DNA from: Pseudomonas sp. SJZ074
GTDB lineage: Bacteria > Pseudomonadota > Gammaproteobacteria > Pseudomonadales > Pseudomonadaceae
Reading direction: 5' to 3'
DNA length: 64,000 nt
Assembly (NCBI RefSeq): GCF_007828215.1
Contig: NZ_VIUE01000010.1
Span: 81,480 to 145,479 of the forward strand
Part shown: positions 25,824 to 35,149 of the stretch, one piece after another
Position numbering within the stretch: position 1 is the first letter of the stretch
How the letters are laid out: the number at the start of each line of letters is the position of its first letter
Program-made: the position numbers and the translations under genes
Notes under the pieces: model-generated
The model's input: the letters and a program-made list of their open reading frames with translations, nothing else
Database searches by the model: none
Told to the model about the DNA's origin: nothing

Positions 25824-26582
25824 ATGTCCAACCCATTGAAAGTGGCTCTGGTCACCGGCGCTGGCAGCGGCATCGGCCGCGCCGTGGCCCTGGGCCTGAT
25901 GGCAGACGGGTACACGTTGGTCTTGGCCGGACGCCGTCCCGAGCCTTTGCAGGCATTGGTCGAGCTGGCCGCCAGCGAGGGGCGGGAAGCGCTGGCGGTG
26001 CCTACCGATGTGCGCGATCAGGCGAGTGTCGACGCGCTATTTGCAACCATCACCGTGACGTTCGGACGCCTGGACGTGGTGTTCAACAACGCCGGGGTCA
26101 ACACTGCGGCCGTACCGTTGGATGAGTTGACGTTCGAGCAATGGCGCAACGTGATCGACACCAACCTCAACGGGGTTTTTCTTTGTGCCCGCGGAGCTTT
26201 CGGATTGATGCGCCGGCAACAGCCGCAGGGCGGGCGCATCATCAATAACGGTTCGATCTCCGCCCATACCCCGCGGCCGTTCAGCAGCGCCTACACCGCC
26301 AGCAAGCATGCGGTGTTGGGGCTAACCAAATCCCTGGCCCTGGACGGTCGGGCATTCAACATCGCCTGCAGCCAGCTTGACATCGGCAATGCCCTGACCG
26401 AAATGTCGGTGCGCATGACCCAGGGCGTGCGTCAAGCCAATGGCACCATCGCGGTAGAGCCGATGGTGGACGTCAAGCATGTGGCCGACGCCGTGCGCTA
26501 CATGGCCGGCCTGCCGCTGTCGGCCAATGTCCTGAATATGACGGTCATGGCCACGGCCATGCCTTTTGCCGGTCGCGGTTGA
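25824..26582 (+). CDS. SDR-family oxidoreductase
   Basis: The 252-residue classical short-chain dehydrogenase has the cofactor motif [11 protein letters not shown] (residues ~10-20), NNAG ([10 protein letters not shown]), and the catalytic S and YTASK. It oxidises or reduces a hydroxyl/keto group in the cluster pathway. An AGGAAATGACAGC ribosome site precedes it, and 31 bases separate it from the next gene. Acidic/basic residues after the second strand (AGRRPEP) suggest NADP is possible. Confidence 0.93.
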   Translation: MSNPLKVALVTGAGSGIGRAVALGLMADGYTLVLAGRRPEPLQALVELAASEGREALAVPTDVRDQASVDALFATITVTFGRLDVVFNNAGVNTAAVPLDELTFEQWRNVIDTNLNGVFLCARGAFGLMRRQQPQGGRIINNGSISAHTPRPFSSAYTASKHAVLGLTKSLALDGRAFNIACSQLDIGNALTEMSVRMTQGVRQANGTIAVEPMVDVKHVADAVRYMAGLPLSANVLNMTVMATAMPFAGRG

Positions 26583-26613
26583 GCCGGTTTTCTATTCGTT
26601 TGACGAGGTCCTC

Positions 26614-27570
26614 ATGAAACCAGAAGTCTTGCAACTCAGTCCGATCCTGATTCCTGAAATCAACACCCGGCTCAATGAGTTGTTTACAGTCAGGCGCTAT
26701 TTTGAACAGACGGACAAACCGGCTTTTCTGCAAGAGCACGGCGCCCATATTCGTGGTGTGATCACCGGCGGGCATACCGGCATCAGCCAAGCGCTCATGG
26801 CTCAGTTACCCAACCTCGAAGTGGTGGCGGTCAACGGTGTGGGCACCGATGCGGTGGACCTGGCCTATGCGCGGGATCGCGGGATCCGCGTGACCGCCAC
26901 CATCGGTGCGCTGACCGAAGACGTTGCCGATCTGGCCGTCGGCCTATTGATTGCGGTGTGCCGTGGCCTGTGCACCGGCGATCGCTACGTGCGCTCGGGC
27001 CAATGGCCTCATAGCGCGACACCGTTGGCGCCGTTGCCGCTGGCACGCCAGGTGTCCGCCATGCGTGTCGGCATCGTCGGCATGGGGCGCGTCGGTCGGG
27101 CCGTGGCAATGCGACTCGCCGCGTTCGGCTGCACGATCAGCTACACAGACCTGCAACCCATGAGCGATGTGGCTCACACTTTCATTGCCGATCTCAAGCA
27201 ACTGGCCAGCGCCAGTGATGCCTTGATCCTGGCGGCCGCCGCCGACCAGGCCGAAGCCATCATCGATGCCCAGGTACTGAACGCCCTGGGCAAGGGTGGT
27301 TACCTGATCAACGTGGCCCGGGGCAAACTGGTCAACGAAGCCGACCTGGTGGCGGCGCTGGCCGCCGGCGACATTGCAGGGGCGGGACTGGATGTGTTCG
27401 TCGATGAGCCGAATGTTCCCGAGGCCTTGTTTGGCAACGAGCAGGTGGTACTGCAACCCCATCGCGCCAGCGCAACCCTGCAGACCCGCACACGAATGGG
27501 GGAAATGGTGGTGGCGAGCCTGGTGGACAGTTTTGCCGGGAAAGTGCCACACGGATGTGTGACGGGGTAA
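26614..27570 (+). CDS. D-isomer-specific 2-hydroxyacid dehydrogenase
   Basis: The 318-residue enzyme has the NAD(P) Rossmann motif RVGIVGMGRVGRAVAMRL (residues ~150-170) and catalytic Arg in LINVARGKLVNE. The Glu is in LDVFVDEPNVPEAL and the His in LQPHRASAT. It reduces 2-oxoacids such as glyoxylate/hydroxypyruvate or 2-ketogluconate to D-2-hydroxyacids. It is the last gene of the AraC-controlled cluster. GACGAGG upstream supports ATG 26614. Confidence 0.93.
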   Translation: MKPEVLQLSPILIPEINTRLNELFTVRRYFEQTDKPAFLQEHGAHIRGVITGGHTGISQALMAQLPNLEVVAVNGVGTDAVDLAYARDRGIRVTATIGALTEDVADLAVGLLIAVCRGLCTGDRYVRSGQWPHSATPLAPLPLARQVSAMRVGIVGMGRVGRAVAMRLAAFGCTISYTDLQPMSDVAHTFIADLKQLASASDALILAAAADQAEAIIDAQVLNALGKGGYLINVARGKLVNEADLVAALAAGDIAGAGLDVFVDEPNVPEALFGNEQVVLQPHRASATLQTRTRMGEMVVASLVDSFAGKVPHGCVTG

Positions 27571-27594
27571 GGCTGTCACGCAGATTTGAACGTG

Positions 27595-27760
27595 CCACCG
27601 CCTTCGCGGGCAAGCCCGCTCCCACAGGCCCGGTGGCGTACGCAAATGCCTCGTACACCTCGAATCCAATGTGGGAGCTAGCCTGCTCGCGATAGCGGTG
27701 GGTCAGCTTGCGGTGATGTTGGCCGTGCCGACGCCATCGCGGGCAAGCCCGGCTCCCACG
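27595..27760. repeat. Cluster of three REP sequences
   Basis: Three cores lie in a row: 27600-27632 (GCGGGCAAGCCCGCTCCCAC), 27670-27698 (GTGGGAGCTAGCCTGCTCGC, opposite sense) and 27731-27760 (GCGGGCAAGCCCGGCTCCCA). They lie between convergent genes and explain most of the 27571-27861 gap. Confidence 0.85.
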
Positions 27761-27861
27761 GTGTTTCTGCGACACCGCGCAATCCTGCTGGTCAGGTCCA
27801 GCAGAGTGCCGGGAAGGTGGCGTTGTGGGGATGAGGTTCATCGGCTCTTGACTGCACAGAT

Positions 27862-28680
27862 CTACTGGACAGTGACAACGCCAGGCACCTCCATGTTTAT
27901 CCGGCGCCAGAACGCTTCGGCAAAGCTGTAGACCGAGAAGGCGATCAGTCCCAGGGCCATCAGCATCAGAACGATACCGCCGGCGGGCAGGTCCTGGAGG
28001 GCATCGAGCGCTTCCCTCATTCCCGGTGGATCCATGGCCTGGTAACTCGAACCACTGATCATCAGCAGGAAGGCGATTTCTATGAAGACCACGCCACGGG
28101 CGATGAGACCGAATCGCGACACTGGACGGACGTAGCGCATCACGTCTTCGTCCGCTTCGAAGTACTTCTCGAACGAAGCCTTCCAGCCCTTGATGATATG
28201 AGCGAGGCCGGTGCCCAGCGGGACCAGTGCAACCAGATAGATCAATACATTGGAGTGTTCCCAGGACAGCAGATGGGCCAGCAAGTCCCGGGTTTGTCCA
28301 CCGCCTGAGCCGCTGGAGCTTCTAAGGCCGCTGATAAGCAGGCCCAACGCAAAAAAGGCCAGCGCACCGTTGACTGCACCTCCCGCCAGCAGACCTGCAC
28401 GTATCACCAGGCCTTTCAGGTCTTTGCCATGATGGTCCACGTCTCGTGTCGCTTGCAGGATGCGCCAGCCGGCGAAGGCGAGCAGGCCTGCCACCACCAG
28501 CCCGACCAATACGTGCCCGAATGGCTGGCTCAGCAATGCCTCCAGGCTTTTGTGGCTGTCCTTGGGTTTGCTCGAATCCTGAGCCGCCAGCAAAGCGAAA
28601 ATGCCGATGATCAAGTAGATAATGCCTCGGGCGGCGTAACCGCCCCGAGCGAGTACAACAAGGCCCTTTTGTGCGGACAT
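27862..28680 (-). CDS. DUF1206 membrane protein
   Basis: The 272-residue inner-membrane protein has three repeats of a two-helix unit, six membrane segments in all. The recurrent motif is G-Y-x-A-R-G-I/V-I/V: ARGGYAARGIIYLIIGI near residue 12, and RFGLIARGVVFIEIAFLL near residue 190. This is the DUF1206 layout. It has no enzyme motif. It is monocistronic and convergent with the 2-hydroxyacid dehydrogenase. Function is unknown. Confidence 0.9.
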   Translation of the reverse strand: MSAQKGLVVLARGGYAARGIIYLIIGIFALLAAQDSSKPKDSHKSLEALLSQPFGHVLVGLVVAGLLAFAGWRILQATRDVDHHGKDLKGLVIRAGLLAGGAVNGALAFFALGLLISGLRSSSGSGGGQTRDLLAHLLSWEHSNVLIYLVALVPLGTGLAHIIKGWKASFEKYFEADEDVMRYVRPVSRFGLIARGVVFIEIAFLLMISGSSYQAMDPPGMREALDALQDLPAGGIVLMLMALGLIAFSVYSFAEAFWRRINMEVPGVVTVQ

Positions 28681-28937
28681 GGTCTGATTCCGGAGATGTG
28701 ATAAGGAGAAGACCCGTCGAGGTGGGAGGCGTTCGATCGAAGTGAAAGGCTGCGTAGCGGTGGCATGGGAGGATGGCTGCGGGAGCCCGTTACAGAGTTT
28801 TGTGGCTTGCGGGTTCGTTTCGCCTCATCAGTCGGTGTGTCGACGCTTCGAGGCCCGAACAGCCTTGTCGGTTCTGGAACGCCATCCCCCAATCGACTGA
28901 TCTACAATGGCCTCTCTTCAGCAGAGGCCGGTCTCTC

Positions 28938-29966
28938 GTGGATGTGTTTTCCCTGATCTACAAACGGCTGATCGAGTGGGTCATCACACCCATTACCGAA
29001 CAGTTCTACAGCATTTTCAGCTTCAATGGCCGTCTCGGGGTTTTGTTCCTCTGCGCCTCCTATGGCGTGGCTTATGGCTTGTTCCGCTTCAGGAAGCACC
29101 ACGGGCTGACCGTCGCTCATTCGTTCTGGCAGTTCATCGGTGGCAGTCAGGTGTATTTTCATCGCTCTGCGTGGCTGGATTGCCGGTACTACCTACTGCG
29201 CAAGATCCTCAAGCTCGCACTGGTATTGCCCATCGTTCATCTGGTCGATCCGTACATCCTGCGATCCGGAGACTACCTGGCATTCTTCAACAACCTCTGG
29301 GGCGCGCGGCCGCGTCTGGGGGACGGGTTATCGCTGGCCTTGCTCTATGGGCTGGGGGTGTTCCTGGTGAAAGACTTCGCCCACTACTGGGTGCACCGGG
29401 CGTTTCACTCGCGCTGGTTGTGGGCTTTTCACAAAGTCCATCATTCAGCACCGGTGCTGGTACCGGTGACGGCGAGCCGGATTCATTTTGTGGAGAGGAT
29501 TGTCGGAACCCTGAGCATTACCGCCTGCCTTGGCCTCTACGTCGGTACTTTCTGGTACCTGAGCGGCGGTGAGATCAGCCACTATAGGCTGTTCGGTGTG
29601 ACCTACGTGGTGTTCATCTTCAATAGCCTGGCGGCCAATCTGCGCCATACCCACGTCTGGCTGTCATTCGGCCCGGTGCTCGAACACGTGCTGAACAGCC
29701 CCGCCCAGCACCAGATCCACCACAGCGATGCGCCACGTCACTTCAACCGTAACTTCGGCACGAACCTGTCGCTCTGGGACTGGATGTTCGGCACGCTCTA
29801 TGTCACCAGCGCCCGGCCCGAACCTCTGCGCTTTGGCACTGGGGAACAGGATCACCAGCGATACCTGACGGTGTACAGCCTGATCGTCACGCCCTTTGTC
29901 GACATTGCCGGCAAGTTGCCGGGGAAACGCTTGCGAGGCATCAAGACGCAGACGCCATATTCATAG
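28938..29966 (+). CDS. Sterol-desaturase/fatty-acid-hydroxylase superfamily protein
   Basis: The 342-residue integral membrane di-iron oxygenase has the full histidine box set: HRAFH (HxxxH), HKVHH (HxxHH), H/N region LRHTHVW, and HQIHHSDAPRHFNRNFG. About four to six membrane helices lie in the first 200 residues. It would hydroxylate or desaturate a lipid. A GTG start at 28938 has GAGG ~11 bases upstream; the frame remains open further upstream to 28773 without family-like sequence. The lipid substrate is unknown. Confidence 0.9.
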   Translation: MDVFSLIYKRLIEWVITPITEQFYSIFSFNGRLGVLFLCASYGVAYGLFRFRKHHGLTVAHSFWQFIGGSQVYFHRSAWLDCRYYLLRKILKLALVLPIVHLVDPYILRSGDYLAFFNNLWGARPRLGDGLSLALLYGLGVFLVKDFAHYWVHRAFHSRWLWAFHKVHHSAPVLVPVTASRIHFVERIVGTLSITACLGLYVGTFWYLSGGEISHYRLFGVTYVVFIFNSLAANLRHTHVWLSFGPVLEHVLNSPAQHQIHHSDAPRHFNRNFGTNLSLWDWMFGTLYVTSARPEPLRFGTGEQDHQRYLTVYSLIVTPFVDIAGKLPGKRLRGIKTQTPYS

Positions 29967-30110
29967 CGCCTGTCGTTGCAGCCTCAGCGGATACAAGAAA
30001 ACAAGAAACCTCCTACTTCCCATACAGAAACGTCCAAAGCCAAGAAGAGTTATCGTGCAATCTCAACGTTTAAGGCCTTGAAATGAGGTCGCATCCTTGG
30101 GAGGTTGGGA

Positions 30111-30299
30111 ATGGAGTCGCGTGTCGTGAAGCTTGAGACCCATGTCGAATATATCCGGCATGAACTGAACGGGATGGGCGTGGACCTGCGGGAACATCGC
30201 ACTGAAACCAGGCTGGACTTCAGGGTTCTGTTCGCGGCCTTGATCGTGGCCTCACTGGGACTGGCCGGGATGATGGCCAAGGGGTTTGGCTGGTTATAA
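30111..30299 (+). CDS. Small XhlA-like coiled-coil/membrane protein
   Basis: The 62-residue protein MESRVVKLETHVEYIRHELN... has a charged, heptad-like N-terminal helix and one C-terminal membrane segment (VLFAALIVASLGLAGMMA). The architecture resembles haemolysin XhlA-type proteins, often found in phage lysis regions but also alone in Pseudomonas chromosomes. GGGAGG lies 6 bases before the start. No phage genes surround it. Function is unknown. Confidence 0.75.
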   Translation: MESRVVKLETHVEYIRHELNGMGVDLREHRTETRLDFRVLFAALIVASLGLAGMMAKGFGWL

Positions 30300-30356
30300 G
30301 TGAAAGCCCCTGATTCGAGCCGAGTCGGGGGCTTCGGTTTCCAGCATGTCCACGCC

Positions 30357-30635
30357 TTACAGAGCGGAGCCGGCGGGTGCTGCATCCAGGCGTCGTGCAA
30401 TCACGTCCATCACATCACAGCCATCGCGCAGGGAGATGCAGCAAAGCTGCGCCAGGTCCTGAAGTGTCGAGGGATCGATAGGGCGTTCGTCACGCATCGC
30501 GATATTTTCCAGGAACTGGGTGACGGCGCGGATTCGGTAGCCTGCTGCGTCAAGGAGTACGTGGAGCGGGGCGGTGGTGTCGACGTATAAGGGTTGGTCG
30601 TCGGCGTTGCTGGTAAGGCTCATGTAGCGGTTCAT
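30357..30635 (-). CDS. Small DUF3077/DUF6124-like protein
   Basis: The 92-residue protein MNRYMSLTSNADDQPLYVDT... has an alanine-rich helical region TAPLHVLLDAAGYRIRAV and a second helix LQDLAQLCCISLRDGCDVMD. It resembles the small Pseudomonas DUF3077/DUF6124 proteins, which often occur in several copies per genome, but I am not certain of the family. AAGGAATTGAT precedes the ATG. An open frame runs upstream to 31007, but that part has no coding character. Confidence 0.65.
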   Translation of the reverse strand: MNRYMSLTSNADDQPLYVDTTAPLHVLLDAAGYRIRAVTQFLENIAMRDERPIDPSTLQDLAQLCCISLRDGCDVMDVIARRLDAAPAGSAL

Positions 30636-30783
30636 ATCAATTCCTTGTGTCATGAATGAACTGTCACGCTTCGTCGCCAAACGAAGGGTGACAGCTGTAC
30701 GCAGGTTGGCGAACCGGAGACACAAGGAGCCGGCAGACCCTAAGGCCTCCCGCGCACAGCTGCCATAAAGACAGTTCTGTGAG

Positions 30784-30828
30784 CACAAGGGTGCTGCTGC
30801 CATAGCAGAAAGCACCGTTGCACTTGTG
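30784..30828. other. Hairpin in the 30636-31184 intergenic region
   Basis: CACAAG-GGTGCT, nested CTGC-cata-GCAG, then AGCACC-gttgca-CTTGTG form a long imperfect stem. The surrounding 549-base non-coding stretch also holds several TTGTGTCA/TGACACAA motifs and the promoter of the histidine kinase gene. No gene is seen there. Confidence 0.5.
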
Positions 30829-31184
30829 TCAATCGGGTCGCCAAACCCGGTCGCCATCTGGACGACGCCAAAACTATAGTCGCCGCGGCAAAAATGACAC
30901 AAGGGTTTGATTAGGCAGACGATTCCCAATGTTATGTAGGAAGTTGCCAATAGCTGGTGCGAAGCTTTTTGTCGGCTGTTCACGATGCGCCAACCCGATT
31001 TTCCCAAGGTATGTAGGACATCGCCGTAGGTTAATCAGCCATCTCTGCAACCCTCCCACGATTTAATACGCTCCATCCTTCAGAATCCGTCGCACATTCC
31101 CACACTCAGCGGGATAATACGCACCGGTCTGAAGCCGGAGCGCTTCGTACCTCGATTGAATGGGCGGCAGAAGGATCTAACGCA

Positions 31185-33374
31185 ATGACAGACTGGCTGC
31201 AAAGCTATGGGGAAATGGCCGAACGGGTGCGGCGCCATGATTGGGCGAGCACGCCCCTTGGGTTGCCGGCCCAGTGGCCCGATGTATTGAAGACCACCGT
31301 GGCCCTCAGTCTCGCCTCCCATTTCCCCCAGGCCATTGTGTGGGGGCCGGATCTGATCATGCTGTACAACGATGCTTTCGTGCCCATTCTCGCTAATAAA
31401 CCCGATGCACTGGGGCGGCGGTTCGATGAAGTCTGGCGGGAAGCCTGGAGCGAGATCGGGCCGATCGTGCAGGCGGCCTTCGACGGACAAGCGACCTATA
31501 TCGAGAATTTCCCCCTCGTCATCGAGCGTGGCGACGGTCCCGAGCAAGCCTATTTCACGTTCTGCTACAGCCCCATCCGTGACCAGTTCGGCAAGGTCGT
31601 GGGCATGCTGGATACTGTCACCGAGACCACCTCGACGGTGTTCATGAACCAGCGCCTGGCGGTGTTGGATGCCATCGGTACCGCTGTGGCGAATGTCACC
31701 GATCCGCAGGACATCATGGCGGCCACTACGCGAATCCTGGCGGCGCACCTGAACCTGTCCAATTGCGCATATGCCGACATGGATGAGGACGAAGACGGCT
31801 TCACGATTCGCGGCGACTGGGCCAGGGCGGGCTCGCCCAGTATTGTCGGGCATTACCGGTTGGCCGATTTCGGTCGACTGGCGGTCACCCACCTGAGGGC
31901 CGGCAAGGCACTGGTGGTCAACGACAATCTGTCGGAGCTGGCGCCAGAGGAGGCGGCGACGTTCCAATCCCTCGGCATTGCGGCGACCATTTGCGTTCCG
32001 CTGATCAAGTGCGGACGGCTGACAGCGCTGATGGCGATCCATGACAAAACGCCCCGATGCTGGTCTTCCTACGATCTGGCGCTGCTCAAGGAAGTCACCG
32101 AGCGATCCTGGGCCCATATCGAGCGCGCCCGTGCGGACGCCGCCGTGCGTGAGGGGCTGGCGGCCCTGGCCGAGTTGAATGCAACGCTTGAGCAGCGGGT
32201 CGAGGAACGCAGTGCGCGCCTGAAACAGACGGAAGCGGCGTTGCGTCAGTCGCAAAAACTCGAGGCCATTGGCCAGCTCACCGGTGGCGTGGCCCATGAT
32301 TTCAATAACCTGCTGACGATCATCCGTTCTTCCGTCGACTTCCTGCGCATGACCGATCTGTCCAATGAACGTCGCCAGCGCTACATGACGGCGGTTTCCG
32401 AAACAGTGGACCGTGCCGCCAAGCTGACCAGCCAGCTACTGGCCTTTGCCCGACGTCAGCCGTTGAAACCGGAAGTCATCGATGTCGGCAAGCAGGTGCA
32501 GAACCTGGGGGACATGCTGGAGACCATTACCGGGGCGCGGATGCAGGTCAAGGTCGAGTTGTGTGACCGGCCCTGTTACATCCGCGCGGACCTGAGTCAG
32601 TTTGAAACAGCCTTGATCAACATGGCCTTGAATGCCCGGGATGCCATGAGCGGCCAGGGCACATTGTGGCTTCGGCTCAAATGCGGCGAAGGCATGCCGC
32701 CGATTCGCGGCCATGGGGCGGCCGGACAACCCTTTGTCGCCGTGGCCCTGGCGGATACAGGGACGGGCATTGCCTCGGAAGACCTCGAACACATTTTCGA
32801 GCCCTTCTTCACCACCAAGGAGGTGGGCAAGGGAACGGGATTGGGGTTGTCCCAGGTGTTCGGCTTTGCCAAGCAGTCCGGTGGCAACGTCGATGTTTCG
32901 ACCGTTGTCGGGGACGGCACTGTGTTTACCTTGTACCTCCCGGAAGTCGAAGCCGAAAAACTGCATGAACCCACCCGGGAAGAAAACACGCACCTGATAC
33001 TAGAAAAGGGCAGGCGCCGAGTGTTGATCGTGGAGGACAACCTGGAGGTTGGGCGCTTCGCCAATCAGATCCTGCAGGACCTGGGGTACGAGACCGCCTG
33101 GGCGACCAACGCCGAGGACGCGCTGGAAATGGCCGGTCCGGATGCCGCTGCGTTCGATGCGATATTTTCCGATGTGGTCATGCCGGGCATCGGTGGCATC
33201 GCGCTGGCCCGGGAGCTGCGCCAGCGCCGCAAGGATTTGCCGGTGGTCCTTACGTCCGGCTACAGCGAGGAGCTGGTCCATAGCGGTCATGAAGGCTTTG
33301 AGTTCTTGTCCAAGCCTTACTCGGCTGACCAGGTTTCGCGCATTCTAAGCCGGACGATGCGCGCCGCAGATTGA
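31185..33374 (+). CDS. Hybrid sensor histidine kinase/response regulator
   Basis: The 729-residue soluble hybrid kinase has an N-terminal PAS-like domain (residues ~40-150) and a GAF domain (~160-310). A short coiled coil follows. The HisKA domain has the phospho-accepting H371 in GGVAHDFNNLL. The HATPase domain has N-box NMALNARDAM, G1 ADTGTGI and FEPFFTTKEVGKGTGLGLS. The C-terminal receiver domain has phospho-acceptor D663 in IFSDVVMPGIGG. No membrane segment is seen, so it senses a cytosolic signal. There is no separate partner regulator nearby. Confidence 0.95.
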   Translation: MTDWLQSYGEMAERVRRHDWASTPLGLPAQWPDVLKTTVALSLASHFPQAIVWGPDLIMLYNDAFVPILANKPDALGRRFDEVWREAWSEIGPIVQAAFDGQATYIENFPLVIERGDGPEQAYFTFCYSPIRDQFGKVVGMLDTVTETTSTVFMNQRLAVLDAIGTAVANVTDPQDIMAATTRILAAHLNLSNCAYADMDEDEDGFTIRGDWARAGSPSIVGHYRLADFGRLAVTHLRAGKALVVNDNLSELAPEEAATFQSLGIAATICVPLIKCGRLTALMAIHDKTPRCWSSYDLALLKEVTERSWAHIERARADAAVREGLAALAELNATLEQRVEERSARLKQTEAALRQSQKLEAIGQLTGGVAHDFNNLLTIIRSSVDFLRMTDLSNERRQRYMTAVSETVDRAAKLTSQLLAFARRQPLKPEVIDVGKQVQNLGDMLETITGARMQVKVELCDRPCYIRADLSQFETALINMALNARDAMSGQGTLWLRLKCGEGMPPIRGHGAAGQPFVAVALADTGTGIASEDLEHIFEPFFTTKEVGKGTGLGLSQVFGFAKQSGGNVDVSTVVGDGTVFTLYLPEVEAEKLHEPTREENTHLILEKGRRRVLIVEDNLEVGRFANQILQDLGYETAWATNAEDALEMAGPDAAAFDAIFSDVVMPGIGGIALARELRQRRKDLPVVLTSGYSEELVHSGHEGFEFLSKPYSADQVSRILSRTMRAAD

Positions 33375-33531
33375 GTGTTTCCCTTTTGAAACAGTGGGTT
33401 CCATTCGTCGGTCGGTGCTCTCATGATCGTGCGGTCTGTTGATGACCGGCTAGTCTCAAATCCGGGAAGATCGATATTGTCCAGGTAATCGGTTGATACC
33501 GGTATCGATCTCGATGAAAAGGGGAATGGCG

Positions 33532-33717
33532 ATGGGAGCACTGTACAGCGAGGAAAACGCAGCCGCATATCCGATCAATGAAGGGCTGCAATGTGGTCAA
33601 TCGGCCTATCGGTCGGACTTTGGCGACGAACCGATCAAGTCCATCCGGACGAAGGTTGCAAAAGTGCAGCGAGGGGAAAAGGCCAAGTTCCTGCCCCGGG
33701 TACCTGCCCGAAAATAA
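33532..33717 (+). CDS. Small protein of unknown function
   Basis: The 61-residue protein MGALYSEENAAAYPINEGLQ... ends with a basic tail (VAKVQRGEKAKFLPRVPARK). No signal peptide or membrane helix is seen. AAAGGGG 7 bases upstream supports ATG 33532; earlier in-frame ATGs at 33514 and 33526 are less well placed. I do not recognise the family. Confidence 0.6.
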   Translation: MGALYSEENAAAYPINEGLQCGQSAYRSDFGDEPIKSIRTKVAKVQRGEKAKFLPRVPARK

Positions 33718-33774
33718 CTCAAGCACAGCCTCGCCACTGAAGGCACATACCGTTCATTCAAACTGGAATGAGTC

Positions 33775-33865
33775 TGTGGTGAGGGAGCTTGCCCGCGATT
33801 GAATGCAGGCAATCCCAAGCAAGAGGATTGCCTGGCAGCCTGGTGGATACGAGCTCCCTCGCGTC
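33775..33865. repeat. REP-like inverted pair
   Basis: GTGAGGGAGCTTGCCCGCGA near 33778 and a diverged inverted arm ACGAGCTCCCTCGCG near 33848 flank ~50 bases. This is the GTGGCGAGGGAGCTTGC REP type, in degraded form. Confidence 0.65.
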
Positions 33866-33982
33866 AGACTATTCCTGCCTTCGATGTCAATATTTCTACT
33901 CTTTTTCCTACGAGCGATTTCTTTCACGTTTCTTTCACACTCGGGAACGTAGGCTGAACTCATCCGTTAGAAAGCAGTACCT

Positions 33983-34009
33983 GCCCGTTTCCCCAGCGGG
34001 CTTTTTTTT
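33983..34009 (+). terminator. Rho-independent terminator
   Basis: GCCCG-TTTCCCCAG-CGGGC followed by eight T. It may end the transcript of the small gene at 33532. The rest of 33718-34132 holds the REP-like pair at 33775 and no gene. Confidence 0.8.
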
Positions 34010-34132
34010 GCCTGTCACAAAAACTCCCTTTACGTTGGTTGTCCAAGCAGCATGGTTGATGCCGTTTGGCGTAAACTCGCGCCCGCGCGCACCGGCCATC
34101 TTTCCCGATGCGGCATTCTTGAGGTTTTTATC

Positions 34133-34540
34133 ATGCGTTTGACTTTGTCCACCCTGGTGCTTGGGATGGTGGTTGCCCAAGGCGCGATGGCGGCTGGCGA
34201 TGGTACCGCGGCAATCGGCGGTGGCCTTGGCGGTGTATTGGGTAATGTGGTCGGCCAGCAGATGGGCGGCAGCACGGGCGCTGCGATTGGTGCCGGTGTC
34301 GGCGGCGCGGCTGGCAGTGCGGTGGGGGCTCGCAAGGGCAGCCGTACCGAAGCCGCCATTGGCGGCGGCCTGGGTTCGGCCGGTGGTTCGATTGTCGGTA
34401 ATCGCCTGGGCGGTTCTACCGGTTCGACCATCGGCGCGGGCATTGGCGGCGCGGCGGGTGGTGCGTTGGGCAGCAACCTGTCCAACGACAACGATGGGCA
34501 TTCCGGCAAGAAACACAAGCATAAAAGAAAGCATCGTTGA
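34133..34540 (+). CDS. Exported glycine-zipper protein
   Basis: The 135-residue protein has a signal peptide (MRLTLSTLVLGMVVAQGAMA). Repeated GxxxG-rich units follow (GGGLGGVLGNVVGQQMGGST, then GAAIGAGVGGAAGSAVGARK and a third such block). It ends with a basic, histidine-rich tail HSGKKHKHKRKHR. Glycine-zipper proteins of this sort insert in or associate with membranes. GAGG upstream supports ATG 34133. Function is unknown. Confidence 0.85.
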   Translation: MRLTLSTLVLGMVVAQGAMAAGDGTAAIGGGLGGVLGNVVGQQMGGSTGAAIGAGVGGAAGSAVGARKGSRTEAAIGGGLGSAGGSIVGNRLGGSTGSTIGAGIGGAAGGALGSNLSNDNDGHSGKKHKHKRKHR

Positions 34541-34593
34541 GTCGATGTTTGACTGAGACAACCAATCATCACGAGAAACAGAGCCGTACATAG

Positions 34594-34625
34594 CTGTGGC
34601 GAGGGGGATAATCCCCTCGCCACAG
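34594..34625. repeat. CTGTGGCGAGGGG hairpin repeat
   Basis: CTGTGGCGAGGGGGA-TAA-TCCCCTCGCCACAG is a near-perfect hairpin. The same element recurs at 44329-44358, so it is a dispersed repeat. Confidence 0.85.
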
Positions 34626-34763
34626 AGTGCTGTACTGCGCCCCAATGCATCAACGACCGGCATGAGCTCTTGTGCCGGTTTTTCTTTCCAGAGCATTTGC
34701 CTGGAACGTTTATTCTCCCTCCGCCTCGAATTGATACATCCATCTATAAATGCGAGGTGTGCC

Positions 34764-35063
34764 ATGACGCCGGAAACCGAAGACAAGGAAGAAAAAGGAC
34801 CGTCGGGTTTGCCTTTCGTCAATGATCCGGGCAATGAAGACCCCGGTTCGCTGATGGATGATGCCCTGGTTCCCTTGATCGAGGCCGAGGACGAAACCCC
34901 GGAATACCCGTTGCCCTCGCCAACCAATTCCCTGGACCGCGACCAACGACCGCCGGATGATGAGACCGGCGCAGAGCCGGTGCCCAGCGAGGACGATGAT
35001 ATCGAGGCGAGCCCGGATGACCCGGACATCGCCGGTGATGATGCTTCCGGCAAGCCGAGCTGA
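34764..35063 (+). CDS. Acidic, probably disordered small protein
   Basis: The 99-residue protein starts MTPETEDKEEKGPSGLPFVN. It is rich in D, E and P throughout, with DDALVPLIEAEDETPEYPLP near the middle, and has no hydrophobic segment. Predicted largely unfolded and cytosolic. The upstream site GCGAGGTGTGCC supports the ATG. I do not recognise a family; the coding assignment rests on frame length, ribosome site and codon use. Confidence 0.65.
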   Translation: MTPETEDKEEKGPSGLPFVNDPGNEDPGSLMDDALVPLIEAEDETPEYPLPSPTNSLDRDQRPPDDETGAEPVPSEDDDIEASPDDPDIAGDDASGKPS

Positions 35064-35149
35064 CGGTTCGGGCCGCCTGTCGATTTCCCGGCACCATCTG
35101 CACGCCCCGGTTGCCACATCAGGTAGGTACTTCGAAAAGGAGACTCACC

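Noticed and set aside
30636..31007. Extension of the small DUF-like protein by ~120 residues
   Set aside because: The upstream part of the frame has no coding character; the ATG at 30635 has its own ribosome site.
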